Under the pieces are notes generated by a model. The model saw nothing but the letters and a program-made list of their open reading frames with translations. It had not been told where the DNA came from and did not search any database. Below, in pieces: positions 31,523 to 43,324 of a stretch of DNA of 64,000 nt (position 1 is the stretch's first letter; each line of letters starts with the position of its first letter). A program made the position numbers and the translations under genes. Source of the stretch: Roridomyces roridus (lineage: Eukaryota > Basidiomycota > Agaricomycetes > Agaricales > Mycenaceae); NCBI GenBank assembly GCA_029378245.1, contig JARKIF010000002.1, positions 248,001-312,000 of the forward strand, in the 5' to 3' direction.

Positions 31523-34316
31523 TGCAGCTGCGGCGCTAGAACTACAGATGTGCTGGGTACGGCGGAATAAGCGCGTTGTGTGAATCAACGGGGACAAGAG
31601 GCCGCGAGCAGAGGAAAGCAGGAAGAAAAGAGGCGAAAGGGAAACTAGAGAGACTAGTGAAGAACGTGGCCGGAACTATGCATGAAACCAGGAAGGGGGA
31701 AGGTGGCCAAAGGGGAGTCTAAACATCTTGTGGCAGGCTCAGGACAGTATTATAAAGGCGAGAAACATCAGGCGGAACGGCCCAATTGGGAAGGTCTCGT
31801 GATGCAGTGATGGCCCCTGACACAGATTGCTCTCTCCGAGCCGAAACCCTGTCCCGCCATAGATTCACCGACAAGAGTGGATCTGAGACACTGCCTCGAA
31901 TTACTCTGTTTTCTTCCGGCTTTCGGGATGTAGTAGACCCCTCCCGCAAACATTCACGTCCTCCTGCACCCTGTGGTCCTGGTTTTCCGTTCTGTCTCAC
32001 CACGGGCAAAGAATGCCGCATCTTTCCTCGGTCCGGAGCCTCTATCATTCAATTTTGAGATTGCGGCCGATGTTTTTTTTTCTCTCGTATTATCCGACAA
32101 GCGAGATCTACGGGTCCGAGGCGATGAGCCAATAGCAATGGTTTTCGACCGTCTTTGGATCAACACCATGCTGCTAGCCAATGCCGTCTATTTTGTCTAC
32201 GTTTCATCTGTTCTCCTCAATAAAGTGTCCTTCACTACGACGCCTTTTTGCCAGCCGACCGCTGAATCCCAACTTGCAAGTACCGAGAGCAAACCGAGAG
32301 CAGCAAAAGCACATCTCACAAGAATTAATATCGCTGTCATCTCTGTACCATTTCTCCGTACTCATCGTGAGCTCTCACCCCCGAGCCGATCCCTCCGACA
32401 TCCACATTTCACCAGGATGATGGTCATCCCCTTTGAGACTTTGGCGTTGAAGGGCGCAAACCTGGAACGGATTCTAACGCTTGGCACTGGGCAATCCGGC
32501 TTCTATCTAGTCATCCCTGATCGCCCAATTTATCTTTTCCTTTGAAGCACCTCGCGCTTCTCGACTGCGGAAAAAACTACACGCTGTCGGATTTGCATGG
32601 GACAGCCTCTTTCCCCGCGCGCTTCACTATACAATAACGAAAAAAGGTCATTGATACAACATCTCGGCCAGGCTTGAAGGCATGCATGGTTCTCCACACA
32701 CGGCCCGCGTTTGTGGGCAATCCGTGCAGTGCAAACGAAGATCATCGACAAAAATGCCGTGCCTATCCATCCAGCTTCTGGCTCCACACACCCCGGCTCC
32801 CTGTAACATCGCACTGCAGCCTCGCCGGCTCGTCTGCTCCAGTTTCACCGACGGACTGAGACTCTTCATGGCATCCGATGCGGGCGCCGGCTGCACGGCA
32901 AATACGACTTGACATGCAGGTCAGGTCAGTCCGACAAGTAACGGAGAGACACGGGCGTCGGGGGCAACCGCCGCATATCACGCAAATCGTCTCCACGCAA
33001 ATCATCCCCAAAAGTCAACGTACGGGTCCGACCCACACTGCGCAAAATCGCATGCTCGAAACCTACTTTAAAAAATTTCATGCATGCATGCCCAGTCTTG
33101 AGTGCCTTGTTACCACTCCGATCAAATCGCGCTTTCATTTCGGCTAGACAAAATTATGCGGCGAGCGGGCGTCTGTGCTCGAGAGCTCGACTTGGCTCGA
33201 CATAGCAAGGCCATTGGAGGTACTTATCTACATAGTATTTCCACAGTGTCTAGGGTACAAAAAATCAATCCACTAGCGGATGTTCGATGACCGATCCCGC
33301 CTGCGCCCCAAATGAGCAGTGGGTTGGCAGTGGGAACAGTTCGGAGTGTGGGAATTATGGGGGTTCGAATTGAAGCTTGAAGTAGTAGTAGTTGGCACAG
33401 AAAGGAGGCTGAGGCAGCGACAGAGCCGGTCATAGGACGCTCCCGTTTTCTCGAGCCATGTTGACTTGGGACCCGTTGTCACGATGACTGGCCGCTCCCA
33501 GCGTCGAGCACCGCGTTCATGAGCAAAATGATGGTGTGGTGTTAGAGCAGTGGGTCGGTTAGTGTGCAGGATTCGGCCCAGAAATTAGACGAGGGATGGA
33601 GGAGATGAAGGAAAACACATACCAACTCCTGCACTTTCTTATCACTCCTCCGAGTCATCTACCTCCTCCCATTGAGGCCTTCACCTAGATTTCAGCCAAG
33701 GGGAAGCTCACCCGTCACACCTGCTCCCAACTCGGACTCTCCACTCCCGGAGTGCCCTATCCGACTCGGACTCGCAACCTGGTTGCCGACGAAGCGTTCA
33801 CCGATTTGGCCCAGGCCCCGCATAAATGTCTCGAAACGCAGACTGCTTGAAGCCGTCTTGATGTGGATCCCGACCTGGATACTTTCAAAAACGGGTGTGG
33901 GGCGCACGGAGAGTCGCGACGCGATGAGGGAAAGGAGGAGATAGTGGAGATAGCGGCTTTGATAAGCCCGTTATGGAAACGCGAGATGATCGGAGTTATA
34001 ACAACTCACTATGCACTCATGCATGCCTAAACAACTCTCGGTGCAACAGTGCCCCGTCGTCCATTGACAACTCATCACGTTTCAAACGATTCCAAATGGG
34101 CTCAACGCACGCTCGTATTCAGGGAAGAGGTGGCCCGCCCGGCCCTCACTACATCAATACCTTACGGAAACCAAACGGAATTCGAGCAGCCCAAAACCTG
34201 TAGTAGAGAGTATCAATCTACGCGTACATATTAACAACCACTACTGAGATACATCCATAAGTACAGATGAGCGAAAAGAAAAGAAAAAAGGATAGTCAGA
34301 AAAAGGTTCCAAACAG
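31523..34316. other. 2.8-kb region without a recognisable gene
   Basis: It spans the promoter of the Zn2Cys6 gene (right of 31522) to the 3' end of the Afi1-like gene. The longest ORF (31973-32545, +) begins at a GTG and has no domain resemblance. Short ORFs near 32640-32910 and 33670-33940 overlap on both strands. I found no transposon, tRNA or repeat array. Confidence 0.5.
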
Positions 34317-37234
34317 CTAAACATACACTGGCGGATTGGTCATCCTGTCCGCCGAGTAGGTATGTCGCGGATTATTGTAAATGGGTTGCTGTTGCTGCTG
34401 TGGCTGGTACTGCTGCTCCATCCTCTTCTCCCGTGCATGCGCCTGTCGCACATAAGCGAAACGCTGAAAGTGGTTCAGCGCCTGCAAAAACAATACCCCG
34501 ACCTGATGCCACTTGTCAGTATCGGCCCCGTTCCATCAGCAGTAAACGCACCGGGTACGCTCGGATCTGGTCGAACAAGTCGACAGTGGCGTCCCTCACA
34601 GACTCCTTCTGGTGGAAGAGGCAGAACGCCAGATGGAGCAAGCCCCCGCCGTGAGGCATCAAGTACGCCAGCAACTGCGTGAGGTGTAAGATGCCGCCCG
34701 CCGCACTAAAAAATGGACACCGACCTCGACAACTTGATCGTAAGTCTTGACGTTTTCGGCTAGAGCCCTCATAATCGTCGAGACCTCAGCATCCGATGCG
34801 CTTTTGGCGTTCCGGAGGCGGAAGAGCTGGTGCGTGACATCGAAGCCTTGTATCGCATCATTAATCTGAGCGTTCCTAAAGTCCTAGACAGGTCTCAGAA
34901 TACAGCAATGAACCAAGAAGTCAGAGACGCACCGCACAGATGTATTCATAGCTGTTCGTCTTCCGCCAAGCCTCGATTCGGTGAGAGTTGGCAGCAAGGT
35001 CTTTCCGGCCCGTAATTTCATCATTGAAGACGATCCCGCTCCCGAGCCTGGGGTTCGGCATCCGACTATCGAACCCACAGCTTGGATACCCGAGCTTGGT
35101 CGTCCCCGTAGTGTCCTCCTCGTACCGCGAGGCAAGCCGCACGAATCTAAGAACATACTCCGTGAAGCGCACCCGCACGACACTCTCCCCATAATGGTAT
35201 TCAATCGCCGACTTGATCTGTACGCGACGGTCAGGGACGACGCAATACACACTAGGAAACCGTTGACATACATCTTCTATGAAGACATTATCTGAATTGT
35301 TGTCGGCTTTGGCGACAAAGTCCGTCTTTGCTCCATTGGCGGTGCGGGAGATGTCCTCCTCACTTCCCAGAGAAGTCTCCGTATTGAACGTGGTACTTCG
35401 GGCAATGCCTGGAACTCCAAGGGGAGGGGCCACATTGATGATCGGGTACGTCGCATGGATGTCTCGCGCCACGGTAACGGACCCAGTCGAGATGTCCAGT
35501 AGCAAATCCCATGTGGGCGACGATTTGAATATGGGATTGGTGACACCGGCGATATACGCAGGGCTAGGGAGGAAATTGGTATGAGTATCCGCGGCACCGG
35601 GTGAAGATGACCAAAGAAACGTACACAGCCTCCCACTCGTCCCGATTATTCAGGTTGGCGTAGGGGAAAGAACGCTCGATAAACCCGCGCAGAACGGCGC
35701 CGCAACCCGACCCAAGAGCGCAGGCGGAAAGGACAAAGCTGGACACTTCTCCCGCAGGCTTCTTGTGCCCCAAGAATATGATACGCTTCCCCGTTACAAG
35801 CGCATTGAACAAGATAATTATGGGATGTGTTTGCGGACCGTTAGTATGCAGATGAGGATGCGTTGGCCCAGTCACGAGTGCCTGCGAAGAAAATGCCTTG
35901 ATGAGGGTAATGAGCGAGTACTGGAATATCGTCACTCAGTCGGTTCGGGTGAATGCAAAGGACAATAACGCACGTCGCCAACTTCCTCGGGGAAGGCAAA
36001 GAGAGGCATCTTGATCGGCAGCTGGTGGTCCTTGTACGCGACCATCGTATGGAAGAAGTGGGTGTCCTTGGTGGCACCCGAGCGCGTGTCGTAGTAGGAC
36101 GGAGTATTCGCAAAGGACGGCCGTAGCGTTCCATCTTTGAGGTGGGCTTGAGATGACCCAGACGACGCGTCAGTCGAGCGCCGTCTGCGAATACTACTGT
36201 TGACGATGGTCGTGCTGCCGACAAAGGAGATGATGCTGTCGTCCTCCTCGCCTTCCCCACTTGCGGCATCCAAGCCACTCTCTTCCCCGACCCAGACGGC
36301 ACTTCCACCCAAAGAAAAAGACGCCTCTGAGGGGGAAGAATGTGCCGTCGGCTGCACCGACGCAGGAGCCCCATTATGCTCCTCCTTCTCCTTGTTCCGC
36401 ATCAAGATACCCTCTTCAAAGCTCGAAAAGGATTCGCCCGAATGGGTCGAGCGGTACTGGAGAGGAGCCGATCTGCCGTTGCTGTTCCAGCCTGGGTGGG
36501 GAGGCGGCGGAGCGTGGGCAAACTTCTCGGCGAAGATGTCCTTTCGTTCAGACGATCGCATGACCATCTTCTCGTTGCGGGTCAAGATGGGCGCTCCCGA
36601 GAGATCCATAGAGTTTATCGCGTCAAAGAGACGAGCAAGGCAGTCCTGCGACGGGTTGGAAAAGTAGTCGTCCAGAGCCATGAGAAGGACGGGCTGCGGG
36701 AACGATCAGCGGGGCAGGCAGCGTCGAAAGGGGGCGCACCTTGAAAATCTGGATGAACGGATGTCGAGTGCATATCGCCAGCGCCAGCACTCTGGCTCCT
36801 CTGTCCCCGAGTCAGCATACAGGCCATCCGGCACTGGTCTGTGACGCACCTTTCCAAGGTCGCGTCGTGCTTCGTGCGCACGAGATTCAACACACACAAC
36901 AAATCGGGCTTGTCGGGACTGGTAACGGGCTCTCCCATGAGCGCAGTCGTCTTGACCTCGGGCGTATCTAGCGCAAGGACCGGAGAAATGGTATTGAAGG
37001 CCGTCTGATTGAGGAAAAAGATGGTCCAGTCGTCGAGCTGGGTCTCTGCCCCGTCCGGAAGCATGGACATGGCGAGGACGCTGGCTGAATGTCAGCATGG
37101 ATATGATCAAAGCTGTGGTCGTACCTCTCATCGACGCCGAGCGGCTGGGGAAACTGGTATTTAAGCTGGGCTCCCGCAAGAATGTCGAATTCCGCGAGGA
37201 GGACGAAAGAGCAGTGGCCGCCATCGCTACCCAT
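34317..37234 (-). CDS. Afi1/Arf3-interacting-protein-like, DENN-type vesicle-traffic protein
   Basis: A multi-exon gene starting at ATG 37234 (MGSDGGHCSFVLLAEFDILA) and ending PPVYV-stop at 34317. Junctions read clearly for the first exons: DE-SVLAMSMLPDGAETQLDD, LE-RGARVLALAICTRHPFIQ, FK-PVLLMALDDYFSNPS. An acidic/Ser-rich insert follows, then LPIKMPLFAFPEEVGD, YSLITLIKAFSSQ, PIIILFNALVTGKRIIFLGH, LRGFIERSFPYANLNNRDEW, AYIAGVTNPIFKSSPTWDLL and YGESVVRVRFTEYVLRFV. This order is that of the Afi1 docking domain plus SPA (stabilisation of polarity axis) region of yeast Afi1/Avl9-class DENN proteins, which link Arf3 and polarised secretion. The C-terminus ends in a Gln-rich tail (QQYQPQQQQQP). 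Probably conserved housekeeping; exact 3' exon borders were not resolved. Confidence 0.88.
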
Positions 37235-37427
37235 GGCCACTGGGTGTAGAAAGCGGGTAGAGTAGCAAGTACGTAGAGACGGTGGCTTCAGAAGTGGTGC
37301 ATGGTGTCGGGGGCGAGAACAGAGGATGCGATCACATGCACCCAATTGATTGAATTGTTCTCTTCCCTCCTCGACGGTGCTCGACCAGCTTTCTTCGAAA
37401 TACAGGAAAAATCTAAACGGTACTAAT

Positions 37428-40400
37428 CTAAATCGTGTCGATGACATCCTCGTACTCGTCGTCTGAATCCTCTGTCGCGGTCTGATACTCTTCGTCCCCC
37501 TCTTCTTCCTCCTCTACAAAATGCCCCACAAAATCAAAGAAAACGAAATCCGGCTCAGTCTCTGAGACCTGAATCGTCCTTTGCACCTCTTCCAATTCCG
37601 TCTTTATTGTCGCAGCACGCTCGGTCTTGCACTCCAGAAGATCGTTCAGTACCTCCTCCAGCTCTAAAAGGAAGGGTGTCTCGGCCTTTGAGACCCCGCG
37701 CAAGATATCGGCGGCCTCTTCATAAGCCGCTATTCCCTCGTCACGGCGACCCAGTCGCTGTAATATAGAACCATGATGCCGAAGACTGCGTGCGAGGGAA
37801 GGCGACTCGACCGGCGCTAGCGACGCAATTTCTCTGTACAACTCGGTGGCTTTCTCAGCTTGCTCGAGCGCTGCTTCCAACTTCTCGCTGGTCGCAAGTC
37901 GCAGAGACAGCAAGTAGAAACACTCTGCTCCCAGGTCTTGACGCGCTCGGGGAATGTAGAGGAACTTCCTCCACATGAGCGACTCGTTTTCGATGTAAGT
38001 CGACGTCGCTTCCTCGGCGGTGGCCAGAGCTTCCTCATCTCGGCCGGTCCTCGCAAGGCAGTCGGCAAGAATGAGGAGATAGCGGATTAGGGAGTATTTT
38101 GTTTGCACCGTCGGACGTGCGGCATCTCGTTGCCGACCAACAACGAGAGCTTGCTCGACCTGTTCAAGCGTTTTCTGTGATTGGCCCAGCTGGTTTCGGA
38201 CGGCTGCAAGCTCGGCCAGGGCGGTTGGAAACCAAAGGTCCAGTAGACCCTCAAATTTTGGTTCCTTCTGGGCATCAGATATGATAGTCGCCAAGATCGC
38301 CGATGCTTTCCCGTATTTCGCCATGCATCGAAGAATCCGCGCCTGCAACCAATGAAACCACAAGACGCCAAGCTTTCTTGTCACGCCCGTCGGTGCAGTC
38401 CAATGTATCTGCACAGCCTGTATCGCATCTAAAAGACGGCCTGTATCGTACAGGATGAACGAGCGCCGAAGTTGTATTTCCAATAACTGGTCAGAGGCTT
38501 CTGCATCGTCTTTCTTGAGCTTGGAACACCGGCGCTCGATAGCTTCATCCACTCTGGTTAGAGCGCCATCAAGCAGCCCAGCCGACAAGAAAGACCAGGA
38601 GGAAATGGCAACCAGCCCGGAGAAACGGTCTCTCCCGAAAGGGAGCACTGACTCGCTCGTCCGTCTGAAGTGTGCAATGATGGAGTCTGCAAGTTCCATC
38701 AGAGGCAATCTGTTCTTGGGTGGGACAGCTGGGATGAGTTTGTTCTGTATGTCATTCAATGCCCAGTAAAGGCCGCCGTCTGAGATGGAGTTTAATTGGA
38801 GATCCATCAAGAGAGCTGATACAACATCCCGAAGAATGGTGATACTCGTGTCGAAGTGGAAATTGAGGGCATATATGACTAGTGTATGCACACCGGCTGG
38901 GGGAAGTGACTCGTTGAGATAGTATATGCGGATGACATCCTCCACAAACTGTTCGCCGTATGAATGAAGCTCGTCCACAACGTGGTGGATGCGCCGGGTG
39001 TTGAATGACGGCGGTTGAAGAAGCAAACCGTCCGACGGCTCCAGGAATTTCCGTAGATCTTTCATCGACATGTCGGAATCGGTTGGATTAAGACAGATAT
39101 AAGCGCAGATGAGGTAGAAAAATTGGGGAGCGAAGCTCTCCCGGTAGCGATGGGCGAGACTGCGAATCAAAAGGACGCAGTCGCGGAGCATCTGGAGATT
39201 AAAATCCCCTGCTTCTGCCAGGGTGCATATTTGATGAATGAAAGTGTCGATATGCTCTCCGTCCGGGGGTCGTATGGATCCCGAAAACTGAAGAAGCATT
39301 TCGAAGCCATTCGTCAGGACTTTGTAGGCCTCCACGTGTCGGTTGAGTGAGGACAGTATTTCTCCCAGGAAGAATGAGGCATTGGAGGATGTAAAGATCG
39401 TGTATTCCTCTGGTGTCCCTGTATTGACTGGTGCTCCGGACGCGGCGAGCTGCGCAACCAGAGGACGGGAGAGTGAAACGGCAAGTTGGGCCAGGGATAC
39501 AGCCTCAACGGAGCGTTTGCTCAGGTTCAGGTTGCGGGCATGTGTAGCTTTGAGATTTGCGCCCCACATCTGCCAGTGAATATTGGTGCTCTCCGGGAAG
39601 GTTTGCCAGTCTAGAAGGGCTTCTTCACTTGCTTGCAAAGCCAGCTCGTACCGCAGTTGGTGTTGATAGTTGACAACAGTTCCGTACTGGAACAATGAGA
39701 TCCTCGGAAGAATTTTCTGCGCAGACCCGCCACAAGCAACCAAATGTTTTAACATCTGGACAGCGAGGTTGCTCCAAGCTATGGCCTCGGACCTTAGTCC
39801 GAGTTCAGACAGATCGGTTTTGATATTGCGATCGAAGTCTCTTATCCGGAACGGCAAGGTGGTCGAGCCTTGGTTGGTATCGGAGTTGTGAATTTGCAGA
39901 ACCATCCCCAAAACTCTATGCAGGATGTGCGCCGGCGTAGTGGGCTGAGCAAACACCGGGTAACGCATCCGGGGCAAGTTGACTCCATTTTGAACCAGGT
40001 CCAATCTCCCGCTGATAAAGAGTTGTTCAAGGGAGTTGACGAGGTGCATGGTTTGCACGGAAAGATACTGGAACTCGAGTGTGGTGTGTGTTGGATCCTT
40101 TTTTTTTTCAACTTCTTGGAGTGAATGGAATGCAGACGACTTACAGATGATATTATTTCAACAGTTCTTTTCATTACATCTTGACCATAGCGCTCCTCAA
40201 GCAAGACACGGGCCATCATGCCTTCGATATGCCGCAGCCGGCCTTGATTTTCCGCGTGGTGCACGACCGCCCTATGCTCTAGGCGCAGAGTGCTCTCCAC
40301 GGAAGCACCGGCAGCAGATTCAACTTTTTGTTCAATTCGAGCGGTCGAAAAGGCCTGCTGGAGGTAAGAACGGGCTGGCAAGTCGAATGTTGAACTCACC

Positions 40401-40914
40401 GTGAATTTAATATAGCAGCTCATCACATGTTCCCTCAGACGCCGAATCTCACTCTCCATTTTGTCGCGTTTCATCCACATCTTGACCTGCGAACCAAAGC
40501 CCCGAAATTTGCTGCTGGCCGCCTTTTTCCTGGGTTGCATTTCGAGACAAATGTCAAGGACGTGCAACAGATCCCTGCAATACTTCATGAGAAAAATATA
40601 CATGCCAGCAAAAATGAAAAACGCACGCCTTCAAGTCCCCGAGTGCGGCCAAAAGTGCCGGTGCCATGTATTCATCATCGTGTCCACGCGTGAGGTTGGC
40701 TATGTCGGCCAGCGACCGGAGAATGTCGTTGACGAGCTCGCGCAGTCGCCGCCTATTTTCGGACACCTGCCTTCGTCTGAGCTTGGCATGTACTAGACGG
40801 AATCAAATCGCGTACCTTTTCTATCGATTCTCTGATGCTCTGACCGACCTCAATGAGATCTTTGATGAAGGTAGCCAGCGTAATGATAGTCGTGGTCGCG
40901 GTTATCGGGTCCAT
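37428..40914 (-). CDS. TPR protein B with N-terminal helical signalling-like domain (complete)
   Basis: Five exons, 40816-40914, 40627-40766, 40400-40574, 40145-40354 and 37428-40097, join to 1097 aa. The helical domain (about 1-138) reads MDPITATTTIITLATFIKDL, IEVGQSIRESIEK-VSENRRR, RELVNDILRSLADIANLTRG, GDLKADLLHVLDICLEM and REHVMSCYIKFT. The linker is AFSTARIEQKVESA...RHIEGMMARVLLEERYGQDV. The last exon (890 codons) is a TPR-like solenoid, e.g. KYGKASAILATIISDAQ, LEAALEQAEKATELYREIAS and GRRDEGIAAYEEAADILRGV, ending in an acidic tail (EEEEEGDEEYQTATEDSDDE). Best-preserved family member in the window and the reference for copies A and C. No catalytic motif or P-loop is visible; the architecture suggests a scaffold or sensor, which is inference. 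Confidence 0.9.
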
Positions 40915-41265
40915 GCTGGATTTCGTAGGCAGAGGACGCTGGCAAAGTGGAGGTCCGAAACAAGTTTAATAAGGTGGTGCACAGCAATGTTTCGGGAGCA
41001 ACGCCGATGCTTTGTCAAGCATTGTCAAGCATATTGACAATTGTCATGGGAAGATCTCTCGGGGGTAGTTGGACAGCTGTGAAGAGTAACGGAGAACTTC
41101 GGCTGGGTTTCAAGCAACAAGTGGCGGATACGAAGAACGGACGGGAAAATTTCCTGGATGCCGAATTTCTTGAAGACACAGCAGATTTGGATTTCCGGGT
41201 CGAGTCTGAGTCTGGCTCTTGAGAGTTGGTAAATGCCGTAGTAGATCCTTTAATCGGCGCCGATG
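40915..41265. other. 5' flank of TPR protein B, left of the transposon
   Basis: Contains caagcattgtcaagcat near 41018-41033 and tcatgggaagatctctcg near 41044-41061; the latter is shared with the 5' flank of TPR protein C near 52879-52897. This shows that promoter sequence was duplicated along with the gene. No coding feature. Confidence 0.6.
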
Positions 41266-41271
41266 CGTACG

Positions 41272-41715
41272 TATGCTGTTCGTTTTGTAAAAAAAATAAA
41301 CCCATATCGAATGGGCCCGGACCTGGAAATATCGAGTCTGGGGCAGCCAATATATCGATTTTGAAGCAACATCGACGATCAATTCCAAAGAACATCGAGT
41401 GAGGTGTGGTGATATCGAAATTCTTGAGCTGGAAACATCGAAAGAGAACCTAGATTGCCACGAGTCGATATATCGAATTCACGATGTATATCGAGGCATG
41501 TAGTACAAACATCTATCGAGCAAGCTTGTGACATCTAATCAGATGGGACTGTTTGCGAGCAACGTCCTTGGCAGTGTTCGGGCCGTCCCGCGCGTTGCAA
41601 CCGCCGGCTGACGGGCCTGAGCGCCCCTGGCGTCGTCGCGTCGGTCATGGTTGATGGCTCAGAGTTGGCGGATCAAAATTGCACATGTTTGGCGTCTTTC
41701 CAAAAACGGTCTTGC
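41272..41715 (+). repeat. Left terminal inverted repeat
   Basis: About 444 bp. The outer 270 bp carry roughly ten iterations of a (at)atcga core (catatcgaat, aatatcgagt, atatatcgat, aacatcgagt, gatatcgaaa, tatatcgaat, tatatcgagg, ctatcgagca), spaced about 20-40 bp. The inner part includes ctgagcgcccctggcgtcgt and gcggatcaaaattgcacatg. Subterminal iterations are probably transposase binding sites. Confidence 0.85.
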
Positions 41716-42077
41716 TTACATCCTTCGTTATCTGGCGCTCAGCGCCGCTCCACTCTCCGCGCCCGAGTCCGTCAAGAGGAACACGCTCCCCGGGCTTGGC
41801 ATGTTACTTGATCAAAACACCGAGTGGGAGACTCAGGCTGCAGTTGGGCTGTAGGCAGCCCAAAGACAGCCGGATTTTTACTCGCCAAGCTGGTCCCTTA
41901 CTATTCCGAGCAGGAGACGGATGTAGATAGAACTGGTGCGTTTCTACCACTCACCCACATTTCTAGCAGTTCTCACTCCAATTCCTCCTCAGCTTCAAGT
42001 GCTTCTGTACTTTCCCGCAAACAAATTAACCAAGAAATTTATATTGCCTCGAGAGACTGTCAATGCTCTAAGTGTAT
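41716..42077. other. Spacer between left TIR and BTB gene
   Basis: Short ORF sequence beginning in the TIR (MAQSWRIKIAHVW, 41654) runs to about 41854 without recognised domains. An equivalent ORF start (MARSWRIKIAHVW) is in the right TIR, so this is a by-product of the duplicated ends. Confidence 0.5.
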
Positions 42078-43154
42078 CTACCGTCCGACGCCCATGAACT
42101 CGAGGATCGCCTCGATGACCCCGGCGATGATGCGTTTGTCGACGAAAACTATCGACTCGATCTCCGTCACCATGTCCTTCATGCACTGGGGGCTGATGTC
42201 CTTGTGGTGTATCTTCTTGACCTCCCAATGGATATCGTCTGTGGAGATCGGAATGTCCGGGTGGAGTAGTTTCCGCCCAATAACCTCCCACCAGACCCGT
42301 TTCCACGTGGCGCAGCATTTTGCATGATCCATGCAACGCCAATCTGGATCCCGCTCCGTCGCGGGCTCGACCTGAGCCGTACGCCGAATCTCTGTCTCAA
42401 TCATGAATGCACCTTTGACGAGCACAGAGTACACCTTGCAATCGAGGCGGGCGATGTCCTCGTCCTTGAGGCTAGTGACCTTGGCGGCAAAGATGTCCTT
42501 GACGGCCTCATCGACCCAGTGCGGGACGGAGTACTTGACGGCTAGCTCCAGACGCTCGACCGGGCTAAGAGCCATCTTCTCGAGCTCGGTGATGGCGGTG
42601 TCTCGGCCAGTGTCGATCTGCCACATGTCGGATATGGCCAGAAGATTCATGAAAAAGCGCCGCTTTTGGAAGGGGTCGTCGAGAACTGTCTTGGGCCTGC
42701 GAGACGTAAGCACAACGAGCGACGGAAACTTGTATGAAACTTACACCGAGTGATAGTTCCAAGCCAGAAAGTCCTCAAACCTTTGAATATCGACTCCCTC
42801 TAACAGGAGCGGAAAGAGCTCTGTACCCTCCCGAGTTGGGTCGCCCGGCTCCTTGCCGTCTGGGATGCTGAGGATGCCGCCAAAGAAGTTGGGAGCCAGT
42901 CGGGTAAGCACACCTTCGTGCACTTTATACAGAGATTTATTGACCTGGAGCAGTTTCAGCGCCGCTGTACACGAGGGCGAGGGGAAAGGAGTACTCACCC
43001 GAAGGACGAGGGAGCCGTCTGCATACCAGTGGTCGGCGTGCTGGAGCCACTGGCCCTCGTTCTTCTCAATTTTATTCATGTCGCTTGACCCCGCGTCTTG
43101 TTGGAGCGTAACGTTTTGTTGCGTCGCAGCGTTGTTCTGCGATTTGGTGCTCAT
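42078..43154 (-). CDS. BTB/POZ-domain protein carried by the transposon
   Basis: Three exons, 42999-43154, 42745-42944 and 42078-42696, give 324 aa. The 54-nt first intron is a multiple of three and stays open, but splicing joins WYADGSLVLR to VNKSLYKVHEGVLTRLAP, restoring the BTB pattern (DGS(L/V)VL.V......VH..VL). FEDFLAWNYHS-VPKTVLDDP completes the BTB core; the C-terminal half (LAISDMWQIDTGRDTAITEL, LELAVKYSVPHWVDEAVKDI) resembles the helical back region of Agaricomycete BTB proteins. BTB domains mediate dimerisation or Cul3 ubiquitin-ligase recruitment. Divergently transcribed from the transposase, with 170 bp between starts. Cargo or accessory role is inference; no DNA-binding domain is evident. 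Confidence 0.85.
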
Positions 43155-43324
43155 GGTGGGAGTCGAGGAAAGGATTGACGGAAAGACGAAAACGACTCGA
43201 AACTCCTTGCTAACAGTTTCCAGGTCCATTATTACGACCACCCTGAGGCGCTTGTTTGCCAGACAAAGGATTTCATGTCGGTTGCAGTGATCTAATTTTG
43301 CACATAGCACCCGCCGCGACATCC

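Noticed and set aside
31973..32545. 190-codon + strand ORF
   Set aside because: Opens with GTG, has no recognisable family and overlaps other unconserved frames.
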